Assembly (NCBI RefSeq): GCF_050589825.1
Contig: NZ_JBNGOZ010000003.1
Location: 62,001-126,000 of the forward strand
Direction of reading: 5' to 3'
Length of the DNA: 64,000 bases
Origin: Carboxylicivirga longa
Lineage (GTDB): Bacteria > Bacteroidota > Bacteroidia > Bacteroidales > Marinilabiliaceae
Both the position numbers and the translations under genes were made by a program. The notes beneath the pieces are model-generated. The model had not been told where the DNA came from, did no database searches, and saw only the letters and a list, made by a program, of their open reading frames with translations. Shown one piece after another: positions 19,558-27,882 of the stretch; position 1 is the stretch's first letter, and the number at the start of each line of letters is the position of its first letter.

Positions 19558-19616
19558 GATGATCGGTATTTAAGTTATTGATTATGGTTTAAACTTTTTT
19601 GAGTCACAATGTATTC

Positions 19617-19631
19617 TCCTTAAGTTAAGGA
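19617..19631. promoter_or_regulatory. Palindrome upstream of hcp
   Basis: TCCTTAA-G-TTAAGGA: perfect 7-base arms around one base, 60-74 bases before the hcp start codon. It differs from the GTAA-N6-TTAC sites, so it may bind another factor. Confidence 0.35.
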
Positions 19632-19648
19632 ATTAATAATTAATAGTT

Positions 19649-19666
19649 TCATTCATGGATGAATGA
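19649..19666. repeat. 18-base inverted repeat between the ferredoxin-like gene and hcp
   Basis: TCATTCAT-GG-ATGAATGA, perfect 8-base arms. It is 12 bases past the stop of the ferredoxin-like gene and 90 bases before hcp. Either a weak hairpin at a transcript end or a binding site. Confidence 0.35.
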
Positions 19667-19677
19667 GTAGGGAGGTA

Positions 19678-20559
19678 TTACACCCACTCTTCTTTGATTA
19701 TTTCACCTTCAATGGATACCATGGCCAGTTTTAGCGGTATTTTACGCGAGGCGCGCTCCACTGCCATCTTAGCCTGTTGCAACAATCCGCCGCAGCAGGG
19801 TACCTGCATAATGGCCACCGTTAGGGTATTAATTTTAGCCTGGTCAATCATCTGAATCAGCTTATCTACATATATTTCCTGATTGCTATCGAGCTTGGGG
19901 CAGGCAATGCCTAAGCTTCTGCCCTTTAGAAATTTACTATGGAAGTTTCCCATGGCAAAGGCCACACAGTCGGCTGCCAGCACCATGTCTGAATCTCTGA
20001 AGTAAGGTGCCATTGGGTTGACCAAGTGCATTTGAACCGGCCATTGGCGGAGCTCTGATGAGGCTTCACCTGTAGGGTTCGATGGAGCTGAAGCTGCTGG
20101 GCGCTCTATTGAACGGGCTGCAGCTCCCGGGCAACCTCCTCCCGAATGTACTTGTTGCATCACCGACACCTGCGGTTTGTGTACTTGGCGGATTACATCA
20201 TCAACGCGAAAGCTGAGGCTGTTTTCATTCTCTTTTAACCAGCTAACCGCTTGTTTTAGAAAAGTAATTTCGTTGTGTTCTTTCAGGTGCTTTAAATGGG
20301 CAACTACGGTATTGATGCCTTTTTCCACCATGATGGCAATTACCTTTAACTCATCATAAGGCTCAGCTTCGCGCTTTTCAATGGTCATGGCATCCTGCGG
20401 GCAATGATTTAAGCACGCACCCAATCCATCGCACATCAGGTCGCTTATAAGGCGCGCCTTGCCATCTATTATCTGCAAAGCACCTTCATGGCACGAGGGT
20501 ATGCAAACACCGCATCCGTTACATTTATCCTCATCGATTTTTACTACGTCTCTTATCAT
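19678..20559 (-). CDS. 4Fe-4S ferredoxin-domain protein, putative redox partner of Hcp
   Basis: 293 residues from the ATG at 20559 (MIRDVVKIDEDKC); an in-frame ATG at 20580 is also possible. The N-terminal domain has two clusters: CNGCGVCIPSC and CDGLGACLNHC. A middle region has Cys-Pro motifs (GGGCPGAAA), and the C-terminal half carries LAADCVAFA, IACPKLD and QVPCCGG, which suggest more metal or cluster ligands. Such proteins often accompany hcp in anaerobes. It is transcribed toward hcp, with a 120-base gap containing two palindromes, and is divergent from the Crp/Fnr regulator. Confidence 0.8.
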   Translation of the reverse strand: MIRDVVKIDEDKCNGCGVCIPSCHEGALQIIDGKARLISDLMCDGLGACLNHCPQDAMTIEKREAEPYDELKVIAIMVEKGINTVVAHLKHLKEHNEITFLKQAVSWLKENENSLSFRVDDVIRQVHKPQVSVMQQVHSGGGCPGAAARSIERPAASAPSNPTGEASSELRQWPVQMHLVNPMAPYFRDSDMVLAADCVAFAMGNFHSKFLKGRSLGIACPKLDSNQEIYVDKLIQMIDQAKINTLTVAIMQVPCCGGLLQQAKMAVERASRKIPLKLAMVSIEGEIIKEEWV

Positions 20560-20620
20560 TGTACTGCTTTTTTTGATCATTTTTACAGTAGCAAATGTAA
20601 GGCGGTGGCAGCACGATGTC

Positions 20621-20636
20621 TGTAACAAATGTTACA
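20621..20636. promoter_or_regulatory. Palindromic operator between the ferredoxin-like gene and the Crp/Fnr gene
   Basis: TGTAAC-AAAT-GTTACA: perfect 6-base arms, 4-base spacer, in a 120-base divergent intergenic region. It lies 44 bases before the regulator start, so it could serve autoregulation and control of the ferredoxin-like gene and hcp. Architecture is typical of Crp/Fnr-family sites. Confidence 0.55.
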
Positions 20637-20679
20637 AAATCGGAATTAATTTATAATTTGGTACAAAATTACTGAATTC

Positions 20680-21345
20680 ATGAAGATACTATTAAACTGT
20701 CCTTTATTTAAAGGCATCACTTATGGTGATATGGTACATATTCTGGATGAAATACCTTATCAGATAAAGAAATACGGCAAGGGGCAGATGATTGCACAAA
20801 GCGGTGATGAATGTCGCTCGTTGATGATTATGCTCAAGGGCAGTGTCAAAGGGGAGATGATTGACTATTCGGGTAAGGCCATTAAAATTGAAGATATTGA
20901 GCCACCCAAACCCCTGGCCATCGCTTTTTTGTTTGGTGAGAATAACCGCTGTCCGGTGAATGTGGTGGCCAATAATGAGGCCGAGTTGCTACTCTTGCCC
21001 AAAACATCGGTCATCTCTCTTATGCAACGGAGCGATATCTTTCTGAGTAATTTCATGAATATCATCTCCAGCAAAACGCAGTTTCTATCCGATAAAATTC
21101 GTTTTCTGTCATTTCAGACCATACGTGGCAAAATTGCCCATTACCTCTTGCAGCTTTCCGGATCGGTAGATGGTGAATTGATACTGCCGAAAAGTCAGGA
21201 GGAGCTGGCCAATATGTTTGGGGTGGCCCGTCCTTCGCTGGGGCGTGCCCTTCGTGACTTGCACAATGAAAATATTATAGAGGCAAGGGGAAAGAGCGTG
21301 AAAATTATGAATCGGGAAGCCTTGATTCAACAGCTGAAAAAATGA
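20680..21345 (+). CDS. Crp/Fnr-family regulator, HcpR-like
   Basis: 221 residues: N-terminal cyclic-nucleotide-binding-type beta-roll (GKGQMIAQSGDECRSLMIMLKGSV), dimer helix near 115-140, C-terminal winged helix with recognition segment SQEELANMFGVARPSLGRALRDL (about 168-190). No N-terminal Fnr-type cysteine cluster is present, so it is not a classical Fnr. Family position and neighbourhood (hcp, nrfHA) fit an HcpR-type nitrosative-stress regulator; the identity is inference. The next gene starts 1 base after its stop. Confidence 0.85.
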   Translation: MKILLNCPLFKGITYGDMVHILDEIPYQIKKYGKGQMIAQSGDECRSLMIMLKGSVKGEMIDYSGKAIKIEDIEPPKPLAIAFLFGENNRCPVNVVANNEAELLLLPKTSVISLMQRSDIFLSNFMNIISSKTQFLSDKIRFLSFQTIRGKIAHYLLQLSGSVDGELILPKSQEELANMFGVARPSLGRALRDLHNENIIEARGKSVKIMNREALIQQLKK

Positions 21346-21346
21346 T

Positions 21347-22048
21347 ATGAGCGCAACAAAAAAAGTGGTGGTGTTAAGTTGCGAGCATGGTGGCAATGCG
21401 GTGCCCGATTCTTACAAAACCTTGTTTGAAGGAGCGGAAGAAGTGCTGAAGACTCATCGTGGATATGATTTGGGAGCACTTGATTTGTTTTGTGCTATAA
21501 AAAGTAATGATATTTTTCATAGTCAGGCTGCTACGATTAGTCGTTTACTTGTGGATGTGAATCGTTCGCACCATAGGCGTACGCTATTTTCTGAGTTTAC
21601 CAAGGCTTTATCATGCGAGGAGAAAAAGCGCATCCTGAGTGATTACTACGATGCCTACCGGCAGCCTTTTGCAAAGAAGGTTTTTGATTTATGGTCACAA
21701 AATAAAACAGTGTTGCATCTGTCTGTTCATTCCTTTACACCTGAATTGAATGGCCATGTGCGACAAACTGATTTTGGTATTCTGTATCATCCCGGGCGCA
21801 TCGAGGAGAAGCAATTTGCCTTGCTCTGGAAAAAACAACTTAAGAACAGACTGCCACATTGTCGTGTTCGTTTCAACTATCCATTTTGTGGCAAGCCCGA
21901 TGGTTTCGTGCGCTATTTTCGCGATCGGGAGGAAGAAAAGTACCTGGGCATCGAATTTGAGATGAATCAGAAATATGCCGGTAATCAGGAGGTTTACAAG
22001 CATGTTGTTTCTGCTTTTAATGCGGCCTTGTATGCCTGGAGGAAGTGA
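21347..22048 (+). CDS. N-formylglutamate amidohydrolase family protein
   Basis: 233 residues. VVVLSCEHGGNAVP at the N-terminus, SRLLVDVNRS near residue 64, and LHLSVHSFTP near residue 125 match the FGase family, with His/Glu metal ligands. It is adjacent to the Crp/Fnr gene (1-base gap) and may be co-transcribed. No histidine-degradation genes lie nearby, so the true substrate may be another N-acyl amino acid. Confidence 0.8.
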   Translation: MSATKKVVVLSCEHGGNAVPDSYKTLFEGAEEVLKTHRGYDLGALDLFCAIKSNDIFHSQAATISRLLVDVNRSHHRRTLFSEFTKALSCEEKKRILSDYYDAYRQPFAKKVFDLWSQNKTVLHLSVHSFTPELNGHVRQTDFGILYHPGRIEEKQFALLWKKQLKNRLPHCRVRFNYPFCGKPDGFVRYFRDREEEKYLGIEFEMNQKYAGNQEVYKHVVSAFNAALYAWRK

Positions 22049-22169
22049 TGAGTTGGAGAACAACAAACCCGCTTTGAAAAGAATGCCATTCTATGGTAGC
22101 TATCCTGTTTCTACAAATTGCTAATGCTGTTGATTGTGCTGAGGATATTGAGCGCATTAATTCGTTCAC

Positions 22170-22204
22170 TGTTTAAAAATTCAACAGTGTTGAATTTTTA
22201 AACA
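22170..22204. repeat. Perfect 35-base palindrome (17-base arms)
   Basis: Arms TGTTTAAAAATTCAACA (22170-22186) and TGTTGAATTTTTAAACA (22188-22204) around a single G. It could terminate the amidohydrolase transcript or act as an operator for the downstream signalling cluster. There is no GC-rich stem core, so an operator is at least as likely. Confidence 0.7.
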
Positions 22205-22227
22205 ATAAATATAACAAACTGATTGAC

Positions 22228-22243
22228 AGGTGACTATATTGCA
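22228..22243 (+). promoter_or_regulatory. Candidate sigma-54 promoter
   Basis: AGGTGACTATATTGCA has GG and GC 12 bases apart and TTGCA at the -12 side, close to TGGCACN5TTGCA; the -24 side matches only at GG. It lies 175 bases before the binding-protein/GcvH-like gene whose cluster encodes a sigma-54 activator. Confidence 0.3.
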
Positions 22244-22416
22244 TTTCAACTAGGAGTGTTGAGAAATTCTACAATTCAACGCTGACAATCCGTTTCGGGC
22301 ACACTGTTAATTGTCTGGTTACATGCGTGTTATGTGGTTTAGGTATTATTATTGGGTAGTCTTATAATAATGAGGATCTATTATATAATAAATAATAATG
22401 CTAAAACCCTAATGTC

Positions 22417-24087
22417 ATGAACTACAGATTGTACCTTATCGGCGTTGTATTCTGCTTTTTTAGCTTTACGACCCTATGTGCGACCAGTCCGGCTGTTGGA
22501 ATGGCGCAAGAAGAAGAGGCTCTGGAGGTCCGTTACTCATCTGATTTGTATCATTTAGTGATGGACTGGATTGTTGAATATCAGGCCTTAACACCCACTG
22601 CTATCCAAGCAAATGAATTAACCGATGCTTTTGCTTCTGATAATAAGCACCTTAGTTTTGTGTCTGACGAGACCATAAATTCCCTTGCACAAGGCTCGCA
22701 TTGGAAAGTAGTAGTGGGCCATGATGCCATTGTGCCGATCATTAACTCTAACAATCCATTGCTTCAGGAGATAGGTGTTCAGGGGCTAACTGCTGAAAAA
22801 TTAGCTTTGCTTTTTAAGGAGTCAGCCGAGCAAAACTGGGCAACCTTACTGGATGATGTTCCAAACCACCCGCTCCATTTTTACCTATGCGATGATGGAT
22901 CGATTGTTCAACGACTTGGTAATTTCATCCACTCAGAACCAGATCTGATAAATGCCAGGCGTGTGTTAAGCTCAGAGGAGCTGATTGCCGCTGTACAAAA
23001 AGATAAGTATGCTATTGGATTCTGTCGATTGAACGAAATCCGTCAGGTTGATGCAAACGAGTGGATTGAAAACATTTCATTGGCACCCATTGACAAAAAT
23101 GGCAACCGGCGCATTGATAATTTTGAGGATGTTTACAGTACTCCTTCAGCCTTGGCCAGAGGGGTTTGGATTGGGAAATATCCATCAGCGCTAAGCGGAA
23201 ATATCTATGCTGTTACGGCGCAAAAGCCAGTTGATGAAAGTACTGTGCAGTTTCTTACTTGGGTGCTTTCAGAAGGAGGGCAGTTGTTGAGTGAGTACGG
23301 ATATAGTGATTTAGCCTCAGCTGAGAAACGTGCGTATATTGATTTAGTAGTGCAACCAGAACATATGTTGGCTCAAACAGTAGCGCAAGAGACATCTAAT
23401 AAATGGTGGGTTGTATTACTTGGATTGCTCGCTGGTGCCATCGTCTTGATTTATCTGTTGGCTCAGCTTGTTATGCCACGCTCCACTTCGGCTGGCGCAG
23501 ATATTCATAGTTCATCTGTTTTAAACGAAAACACCATTGTGGCGCCTAAAGGGTTGTATTTTGATAAAACCCATACCTGGTCGTTTATTGAGAAAAATGG
23601 TTTAGTTCGAATTGGTATCGATGATTTTATGCAGCACATCACAGGAGAAATCACTCGTGTAATGCTAAAGCGTCCCGGCGAAAAAGTGGAAAAAGGGGAA
23701 AAGCTACTCACCATAAGTTGTGTGGGTAAGCAACTAACCATTTATTCACCCATTACAGGAGTTATCAAGCAGGAGAACCAACAGCTTCTGAGCCATTCGA
23801 CACTAATCAATAGTTCGCCCTACAACGAAGGATGGGTGTACCTGATTGAGCCTTTAAACTGGTTTAGAGAGATACAGTGTATGTTAATGGCAGATAGCTA
23901 TAAGGCCTGGTTGAAAGCAGAGTTTATGCGTTTGAAAACATTCTTATCCTATGCCGCCCGTTCAAATACTGCAGTCTATCAACACATAATTTTGCAAGAT
24001 GGAGGTGAGCTACACGACCATGTTTTGGCCGATTTAGATCCTGAGGTATGGGAGGAATTTCAAACCAAATTCATTGATAAAGTCTGA
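22417..24087 (+). CDS. Membrane-anchored periplasmic binding protein fused to a GcvH-like domain
   Basis: 556 residues: signal peptide (1-22), a PstS-like periplasmic binding domain (about 35-305; VVVGHDAIVPIINSNNP is typical), one TM helix (about 328-350), then a cytoplasmic domain from residue 380 resembling glycine-cleavage H protein (YFDKTHTWSFIEKNGLVRIG, GEKVEKGEKLL, YSPITGVIKQEN). At the lipoyl site the sequence is SCVGKQLTIYSP: K438 is one position off the usual register and the ESVKA context is absent, so lipoylation is doubtful. The next gene is a sensor kinase, then a sigma-54 activator. A role in ligand sensing or signalling is inferred; transport is unlikely, since no permease genes are nearby. 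Confidence 0.75.
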   Translation: MNYRLYLIGVVFCFFSFTTLCATSPAVGMAQEEEALEVRYSSDLYHLVMDWIVEYQALTPTAIQANELTDAFASDNKHLSFVSDETINSLAQGSHWKVVVGHDAIVPIINSNNPLLQEIGVQGLTAEKLALLFKESAEQNWATLLDDVPNHPLHFYLCDDGSIVQRLGNFIHSEPDLINARRVLSSEELIAAVQKDKYAIGFCRLNEIRQVDANEWIENISLAPIDKNGNRRIDNFEDVYSTPSALARGVWIGKYPSALSGNIYAVTAQKPVDESTVQFLTWVLSEGGQLLSEYGYSDLASAEKRAYIDLVVQPEHMLAQTVAQETSNKWWVVLLGLLAGAIVLIYLLAQLVMPRSTSAGADIHSSSVLNENTIVAPKGLYFDKTHTWSFIEKNGLVRIGIDDFMQHITGEITRVMLKRPGEKVEKGEKLLTISCVGKQLTIYSPITGVIKQENQQLLSHSTLINSSPYNEGWVYLIEPLNWFREIQCMLMADSYKAWLKAEFMRLKTFLSYAARSNTAVYQHIILQDGGELHDHVLADLDPEVWEEFQTKFIDKV

Positions 24088-24169
24088 AGACCCGGATGCA
24101 AGAAAAAAGAATTACCGTGTATATAAATTGTGTAACTGTTTTATAACATATAATTGATGCATGTAACTT

Positions 24170-24208
24170 TGGTTATTTATCAGCATTTTACAATGATGTA
24201 AATAACCA
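24170..24208. repeat. Inverted repeat upstream of the sensor kinase
   Basis: TGGTTATTTA (24170-24179) and TAAATAACCA (24199-24208), perfect 10-base arms with a 19-base spacer; the spacer holds CATT/AATG. A GG-N10-GC pair (24171-24184) overlaps the left arm, a weak sigma-54-like match. Confidence 0.5.
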
Positions 24209-24236
24209 TTGTATAATCAACCACTCTAAGCAGGGC

Positions 24237-25907
24237 ATGAAAAGGCTCAAAAATATTTTATTTAACAGAAAATCTGTCAAGCGGGTTTTAAAGCCGCATG
24301 TAAAGTTCCATTCTTCCATTTATGGAAGAGTGGTCTTTTTTATTTTTATTTCAGTCGTCTTTTTATTTGTTTCTTTTTGGGTCATATTCAGATCTTTAAA
24401 CGAACAGTACTTTGAATCCGTGCTGCACGATAAGGGTATGAATATCGGTTCATTAGTAGAGGGCGCACTGTATCGGTCAATGCTCGAAAATGATCGTCAG
24501 TCGCTTCAGAATACGCTCGATATTATTGATACTATGTCGGGTATTGACGATGTTAACATGTACGATACCAATAACAACCTTGTTTACACTTCTATTTCCA
24601 GAGATTCATTGCACCATAGCGATCCGGATTGTAAAAGCTGCCATATAGATTTCGCATCCATGTTTGAAGAGAAAGAGAAATCTTACCGAGTTATTGATGT
24701 GGAAACGGAATGCAGCATGAATCAGAACCCATTTAACAGCCGACACCTGTTAATTAAATCACCGATTTTAAATTCTCCCAGTTGCTCAACCACTGACTGT
24801 CATGCCCATTCCCAAGAGGAAGAAGTGCTCGGTTCCTTACTGATTAAGCTACCGATGAAGGATCTGGATGATGCCCTGTCGGCTTCCACAAAAGATTACA
24901 TCATTTTGGCGGCCATCATGTCTTCGCTGCTGTTTATCTTTCTTATTTTGTTTACCTATAAACAAATCGAAAACCCATTGAATGCCATCATCAGAGCCAG
25001 CCAGGCTGTCACTAAAGGAGATAAGAGCACCCGACTGGAGATTAAGACCCGGCAATTGTCAGATATCAGAACTGTTTCCCTTGCATTTAATAACATGTTA
25101 GATAATTTGCAGGCCGCCAATAAGGAATTGCAAAACTGGTCGAAACAGCTGGAGTATAAGGTGCAAAAAAAGAGCGAGGAGTTAGGTCAGGTTCAAAACG
25201 AACTTATTAATATAGAGCGCATTGCTTCGCTGGGTAAATTATCTCTTTCCGTAGCTCATGAGATAAATAATCCGTTATCTGGCATTTTGGTTTATGCCAA
25301 GTTAATTCAAAAGCAGTTGCAAAAGGTTTTAGCGGATGAAGACAAAAAAGAGCCCTTATTAAAGAACCTCAAACTCATTGAAAGCGAAACCAAGCGCTGT
25401 GGCGATATCGTGAAAGGCTTATTGGATTTTTCCCGCAAAGATCAGAATGACTTTGAAGCCAAGCATATACACGATGTACTCCACGAAACCTACGAATTGA
25501 TGGCCCATTCGATGAAAGTAGCAGGGATTGATTTTGTGGTTGATTTTGGCGCGAGAAATGACTTAATTCACTGTAGTCCTAATCAAATCAAACAGATTTG
25601 TATTGCTATTTTGGTGAATGCGTCGGAAGCTGTTTCCGAAAATGGGGAGATCATCTTCCGAACCTCTAATCCCAACGATGAAAGTATCCGTATTGAGGTG
25701 ATTGATAATGGTGTTGGAATTCCGGAGGCAAATATTCAGCGTGTTTTTGAGCCATTCTTCTCAACCAAAGAAAAGACCAGTGGCATTGGTTTGGGGCTGG
25801 CCATTGTGCATGGCATCGTTCAAAATCATAATGGTAAAACAGATATTGTTTCAGACAAAGGAAAAGGTACATCTATCATTATAACCTTACCTTTAGCTAA
25901 TACATAA
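24237..25907 (+). CDS. Sensor histidine kinase with c-type heme motifs in the periplasmic domain
   Basis: 556 residues: TM1 (about 31-53), periplasmic domain (54-217), TM2 (about 218-240), HAMP (about 243-295), short coiled coil, HisKA with SVAHEINNPLSG (His near 340), HATPase with DNGVGIPEANIQ and GIGLGLAIVHGI. The periplasmic part has C132-K-S-C-H136, a canonical heme c site, and C183-STTD-C-H189, a CX4CH variant also seen in some multiheme proteins. A redox or gas-sensing input is therefore likely. It is encoded 6 bases before its NtrC-type response regulator. The heme assignment is motif-based. Confidence 0.88.
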   Translation: MKRLKNILFNRKSVKRVLKPHVKFHSSIYGRVVFFIFISVVFLFVSFWVIFRSLNEQYFESVLHDKGMNIGSLVEGALYRSMLENDRQSLQNTLDIIDTMSGIDDVNMYDTNNNLVYTSISRDSLHHSDPDCKSCHIDFASMFEEKEKSYRVIDVETECSMNQNPFNSRHLLIKSPILNSPSCSTTDCHAHSQEEEVLGSLLIKLPMKDLDDALSASTKDYIILAAIMSSLLFIFLILFTYKQIENPLNAIIRASQAVTKGDKSTRLEIKTRQLSDIRTVSLAFNNMLDNLQAANKELQNWSKQLEYKVQKKSEELGQVQNELINIERIASLGKLSLSVAHEINNPLSGILVYAKLIQKQLQKVLADEDKKEPLLKNLKLIESETKRCGDIVKGLLDFSRKDQNDFEAKHIHDVLHETYELMAHSMKVAGIDFVVDFGARNDLIHCSPNQIKQICIAILVNASEAVSENGEIIFRTSNPNDESIRIEVIDNGVGIPEANIQRVFEPFFSTKEKTSGIGLGLAIVHGIVQNHNGKTDIVSDKGKGTSIIITLPLANT

Positions 25908-25913
25908 TGAGAA

Positions 25914-27260
25914 ATGACTATGGCTACTAAAATATCAATATTAATTGTTGACGATGAAGCATCGGTGAGAGATTCGCTGTATCAATGGTTTATTGAAGAC
26001 GGGTATCGGGTTGAGTGTGCGGTAAGTGCTAAAGAGGCCTTGGCTAAACTGGAGGCCGAAGTTTTTGATATTGTGTTGGCCGATATCAAAATGCCGGGCA
26101 TGGATGGGCTGGAAATGCTCCGCCGCATTAAATCAATGGAAACGAGCCCCATTGTTATTGTTATGACTGCTTTTGCTACCGTGGATACGGCTGTTCAGGC
26201 GCTTAAAGATGGTGCTTACGACTATATTACCAAACCCTTCGATCCGGATGAACTTTCTCATTTAATCAGGAATGCCTGTAAACAAATTACTTTGGAGGCC
26301 GAAAATGAAATGCTTAAAGAAAAGGTGGTTTCGTTGGAAAATGTGGAGGATTTGATTGGCGATAGCGAAGTCATGCGTCAGCTGATGCAGGAAATTGGCA
26401 GCGTTGCACAGTCGAATGCTTCAGTGATTATAACGGGCGAAAGTGGTACGGGCAAGGAGCTGATTGCACGCGCTATTCATGCCAATTCACCGCGTAAATA
26501 TTTTCCTTTGGTCATCGTCCATTGTGGAGCCCTGACAGAGAGCTTGCTCGAAAGCGAACTGTTCGGGCATGAGAAAGGCGCATTTACAGGGGCCGTTTAT
26601 AATCGCAAGGGCCGTTTTGAAATGGCTGATTGCGGAACGATTTTTTTGGATGAAATAGCCACCATCCCACCTAAAATGCAAATTGAACTGCTGCGGGTTT
26701 TGGAAACCAAAAGTTTCGTAAGGGTAGGAGGTAATAAGGATATTTGTTCAGATTTCAGAGTGATTTGTGCCACCAACAGGGATTTGAAAAGCATGGTCGA
26801 TAAAGGCCTCTTTCGCGAGGATTTATATTACCGGCTGAATGTGATCAATATTAATGTGCCTTCGTTGCGCGATCGAACAGAGGATATTCCTTTGTTGGTT
26901 GATTACTTCATAAAGAAATATTGTCTTTCAATGAATAAGCCGCTTATCACTGTGGAGCCATCCGCACTGAATCGGCTGGAAGAATTTCCTTTTCCAGGCA
27001 ATATTCGCGAATTGGAAAACATGATTGAACGGGCCATTGTTATTGGCGACGGAAAAAAAATTCGCCTTAAAGACTTGCCTATTGGTAAGGAGTTGGTCAG
27101 TAGTTCATTCGAAAGTCTGGAGGACATTGAAAAGGATCATATCCTCTCCATTTTAAACAAGTATAGCTGGAATATTACAGCTGCTGCCAAGGCCCTGAAG
27201 GTAGACCGGGTAACCCTTTATAATAAAATCAAAAAATACCAGTTGAGTCCCGAAAAGTAA
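25914..27260 (+). CDS. NtrC-family sigma-54-dependent response regulator
   Basis: 448 residues: receiver domain with phospho-acceptor D57 (VLADIKMPGMDG), AAA+ domain with Walker A GESGTGKE (near 175), GAFTGA loop (near 222) that contacts sigma-54, Walker B IFLDEIA, and a C-terminal Fis-type helix-turn-helix (NITAAAKALKVDRVTLYNKI). It starts 6 bases after the heme-motif kinase, its cognate partner by context. Targets are unknown; upstream sigma-54-like elements in this cluster could be among them. Confidence 0.95.
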   Translation: MTMATKISILIVDDEASVRDSLYQWFIEDGYRVECAVSAKEALAKLEAEVFDIVLADIKMPGMDGLEMLRRIKSMETSPIVIVMTAFATVDTAVQALKDGAYDYITKPFDPDELSHLIRNACKQITLEAENEMLKEKVVSLENVEDLIGDSEVMRQLMQEIGSVAQSNASVIITGESGTGKELIARAIHANSPRKYFPLVIVHCGALTESLLESELFGHEKGAFTGAVYNRKGRFEMADCGTIFLDEIATIPPKMQIELLRVLETKSFVRVGGNKDICSDFRVICATNRDLKSMVDKGLFREDLYYRLNVININVPSLRDRTEDIPLLVDYFIKKYCLSMNKPLITVEPSALNRLEEFPFPGNIRELENMIERAIVIGDGKKIRLKDLPIGKELVSSSFESLEDIEKDHILSILNKYSWNITAAAKALKVDRVTLYNKIKKYQLSPEK

Positions 27261-27333
27261 TCGTCTGGCAACAATTAGTACCAACGGGCTTGTTAAATAC
27301 ACGCAGCCGCCTCGAACACAAAGCTCCTGAGTA

Positions 27334-27882
27334 ATGAATCCTGACAAAATCACTTTAATAGCTTTTGGCCAAATAGAGAAAGGTTTTCTTGAAACGATTG
27401 CCAGAGATGTGGAGCAGGAATTTCTGATGAAGGTAACAATTACAGATGGCTATTTGGATTTAAGTAAGTACTTTGACTCGGCACGCAGGCAGTATAATGC
27501 CAATCGCTTAATTGAAACCATAGAAAAGGATTATGCTGCTGATACAAGCAAGACAGTTGGCTTGTTTACAGTGGATTTGTACATTGATATTCTCACATTC
27601 ATCTACGGACAGGCTTATTTAAATGGTCGATCTGGTATTGCATCCATGTTTCGCTTGCGTAACGAACGTTATGGGCTGAGCCGTAACGATGCATTGATGT
27701 TGCAACGTTTTACAACCGAAATTATTCATGAACTGGGACATACTTTTGGCTTAATTCACTGCCATGTTCCCGGCTGTGTAATGCAGGCCAGTACTTATGT
27801 CGAGGATATCGATCAGAAAGAACATCAGTTTTGCTACCATTGTAAAAGCCTGTTAAACCATCGGCTTAACAGCCGCCTGTAG
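27334..27882 (+). CDS. Archaemetzincin-family zinc metalloprotease
   Basis: 182 residues. HELGHTFGLIHC (about 133-144) is the extended zinc motif HEXXHXXGXXHC of archaemetzincins, followed by the conserved cysteines in CVM and CYHCK that build the second zinc site. No signal peptide, so it is cytoplasmic. It follows the response regulator by 73 bases on the same strand. Function of bacterial archaemetzincins is poorly known; its link with this signalling cluster is inference. Confidence 0.85.
   Translation: MNPDKITLIAFGQIEKGFLETIARDVEQEFLMKVTITDGYLDLSKYFDSARRQYNANRLIETIEKDYAADTSKTVGLFTVDLYIDILTFIYGQAYLNGRSGIASMFRLRNERYGLSRNDALMLQRFTTEIIHELGHTFGLIHCHVPGCVMQASTYVEDIDQKEHQFCYHCKSLLNHRLNSRL

Larger units (their letters stand above)
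22049..22416. other. 368-base intergenic region with palindromes
   Basis: No ORF with coding character. It contains the perfect palindrome at 22170-22204, an interrupted repeat TCAAC-N7-GTTGA near 22247-22262 that echoes the palindrome centre, and a sigma-54-like GG-N10-GC element at 22229-22242. Confidence 0.6.

Noticed and set aside
23728..23733. K438 as a certain lipoylation site
   Set aside because: Register and local motif differ from GcvH; it is reported only as a doubtful site.
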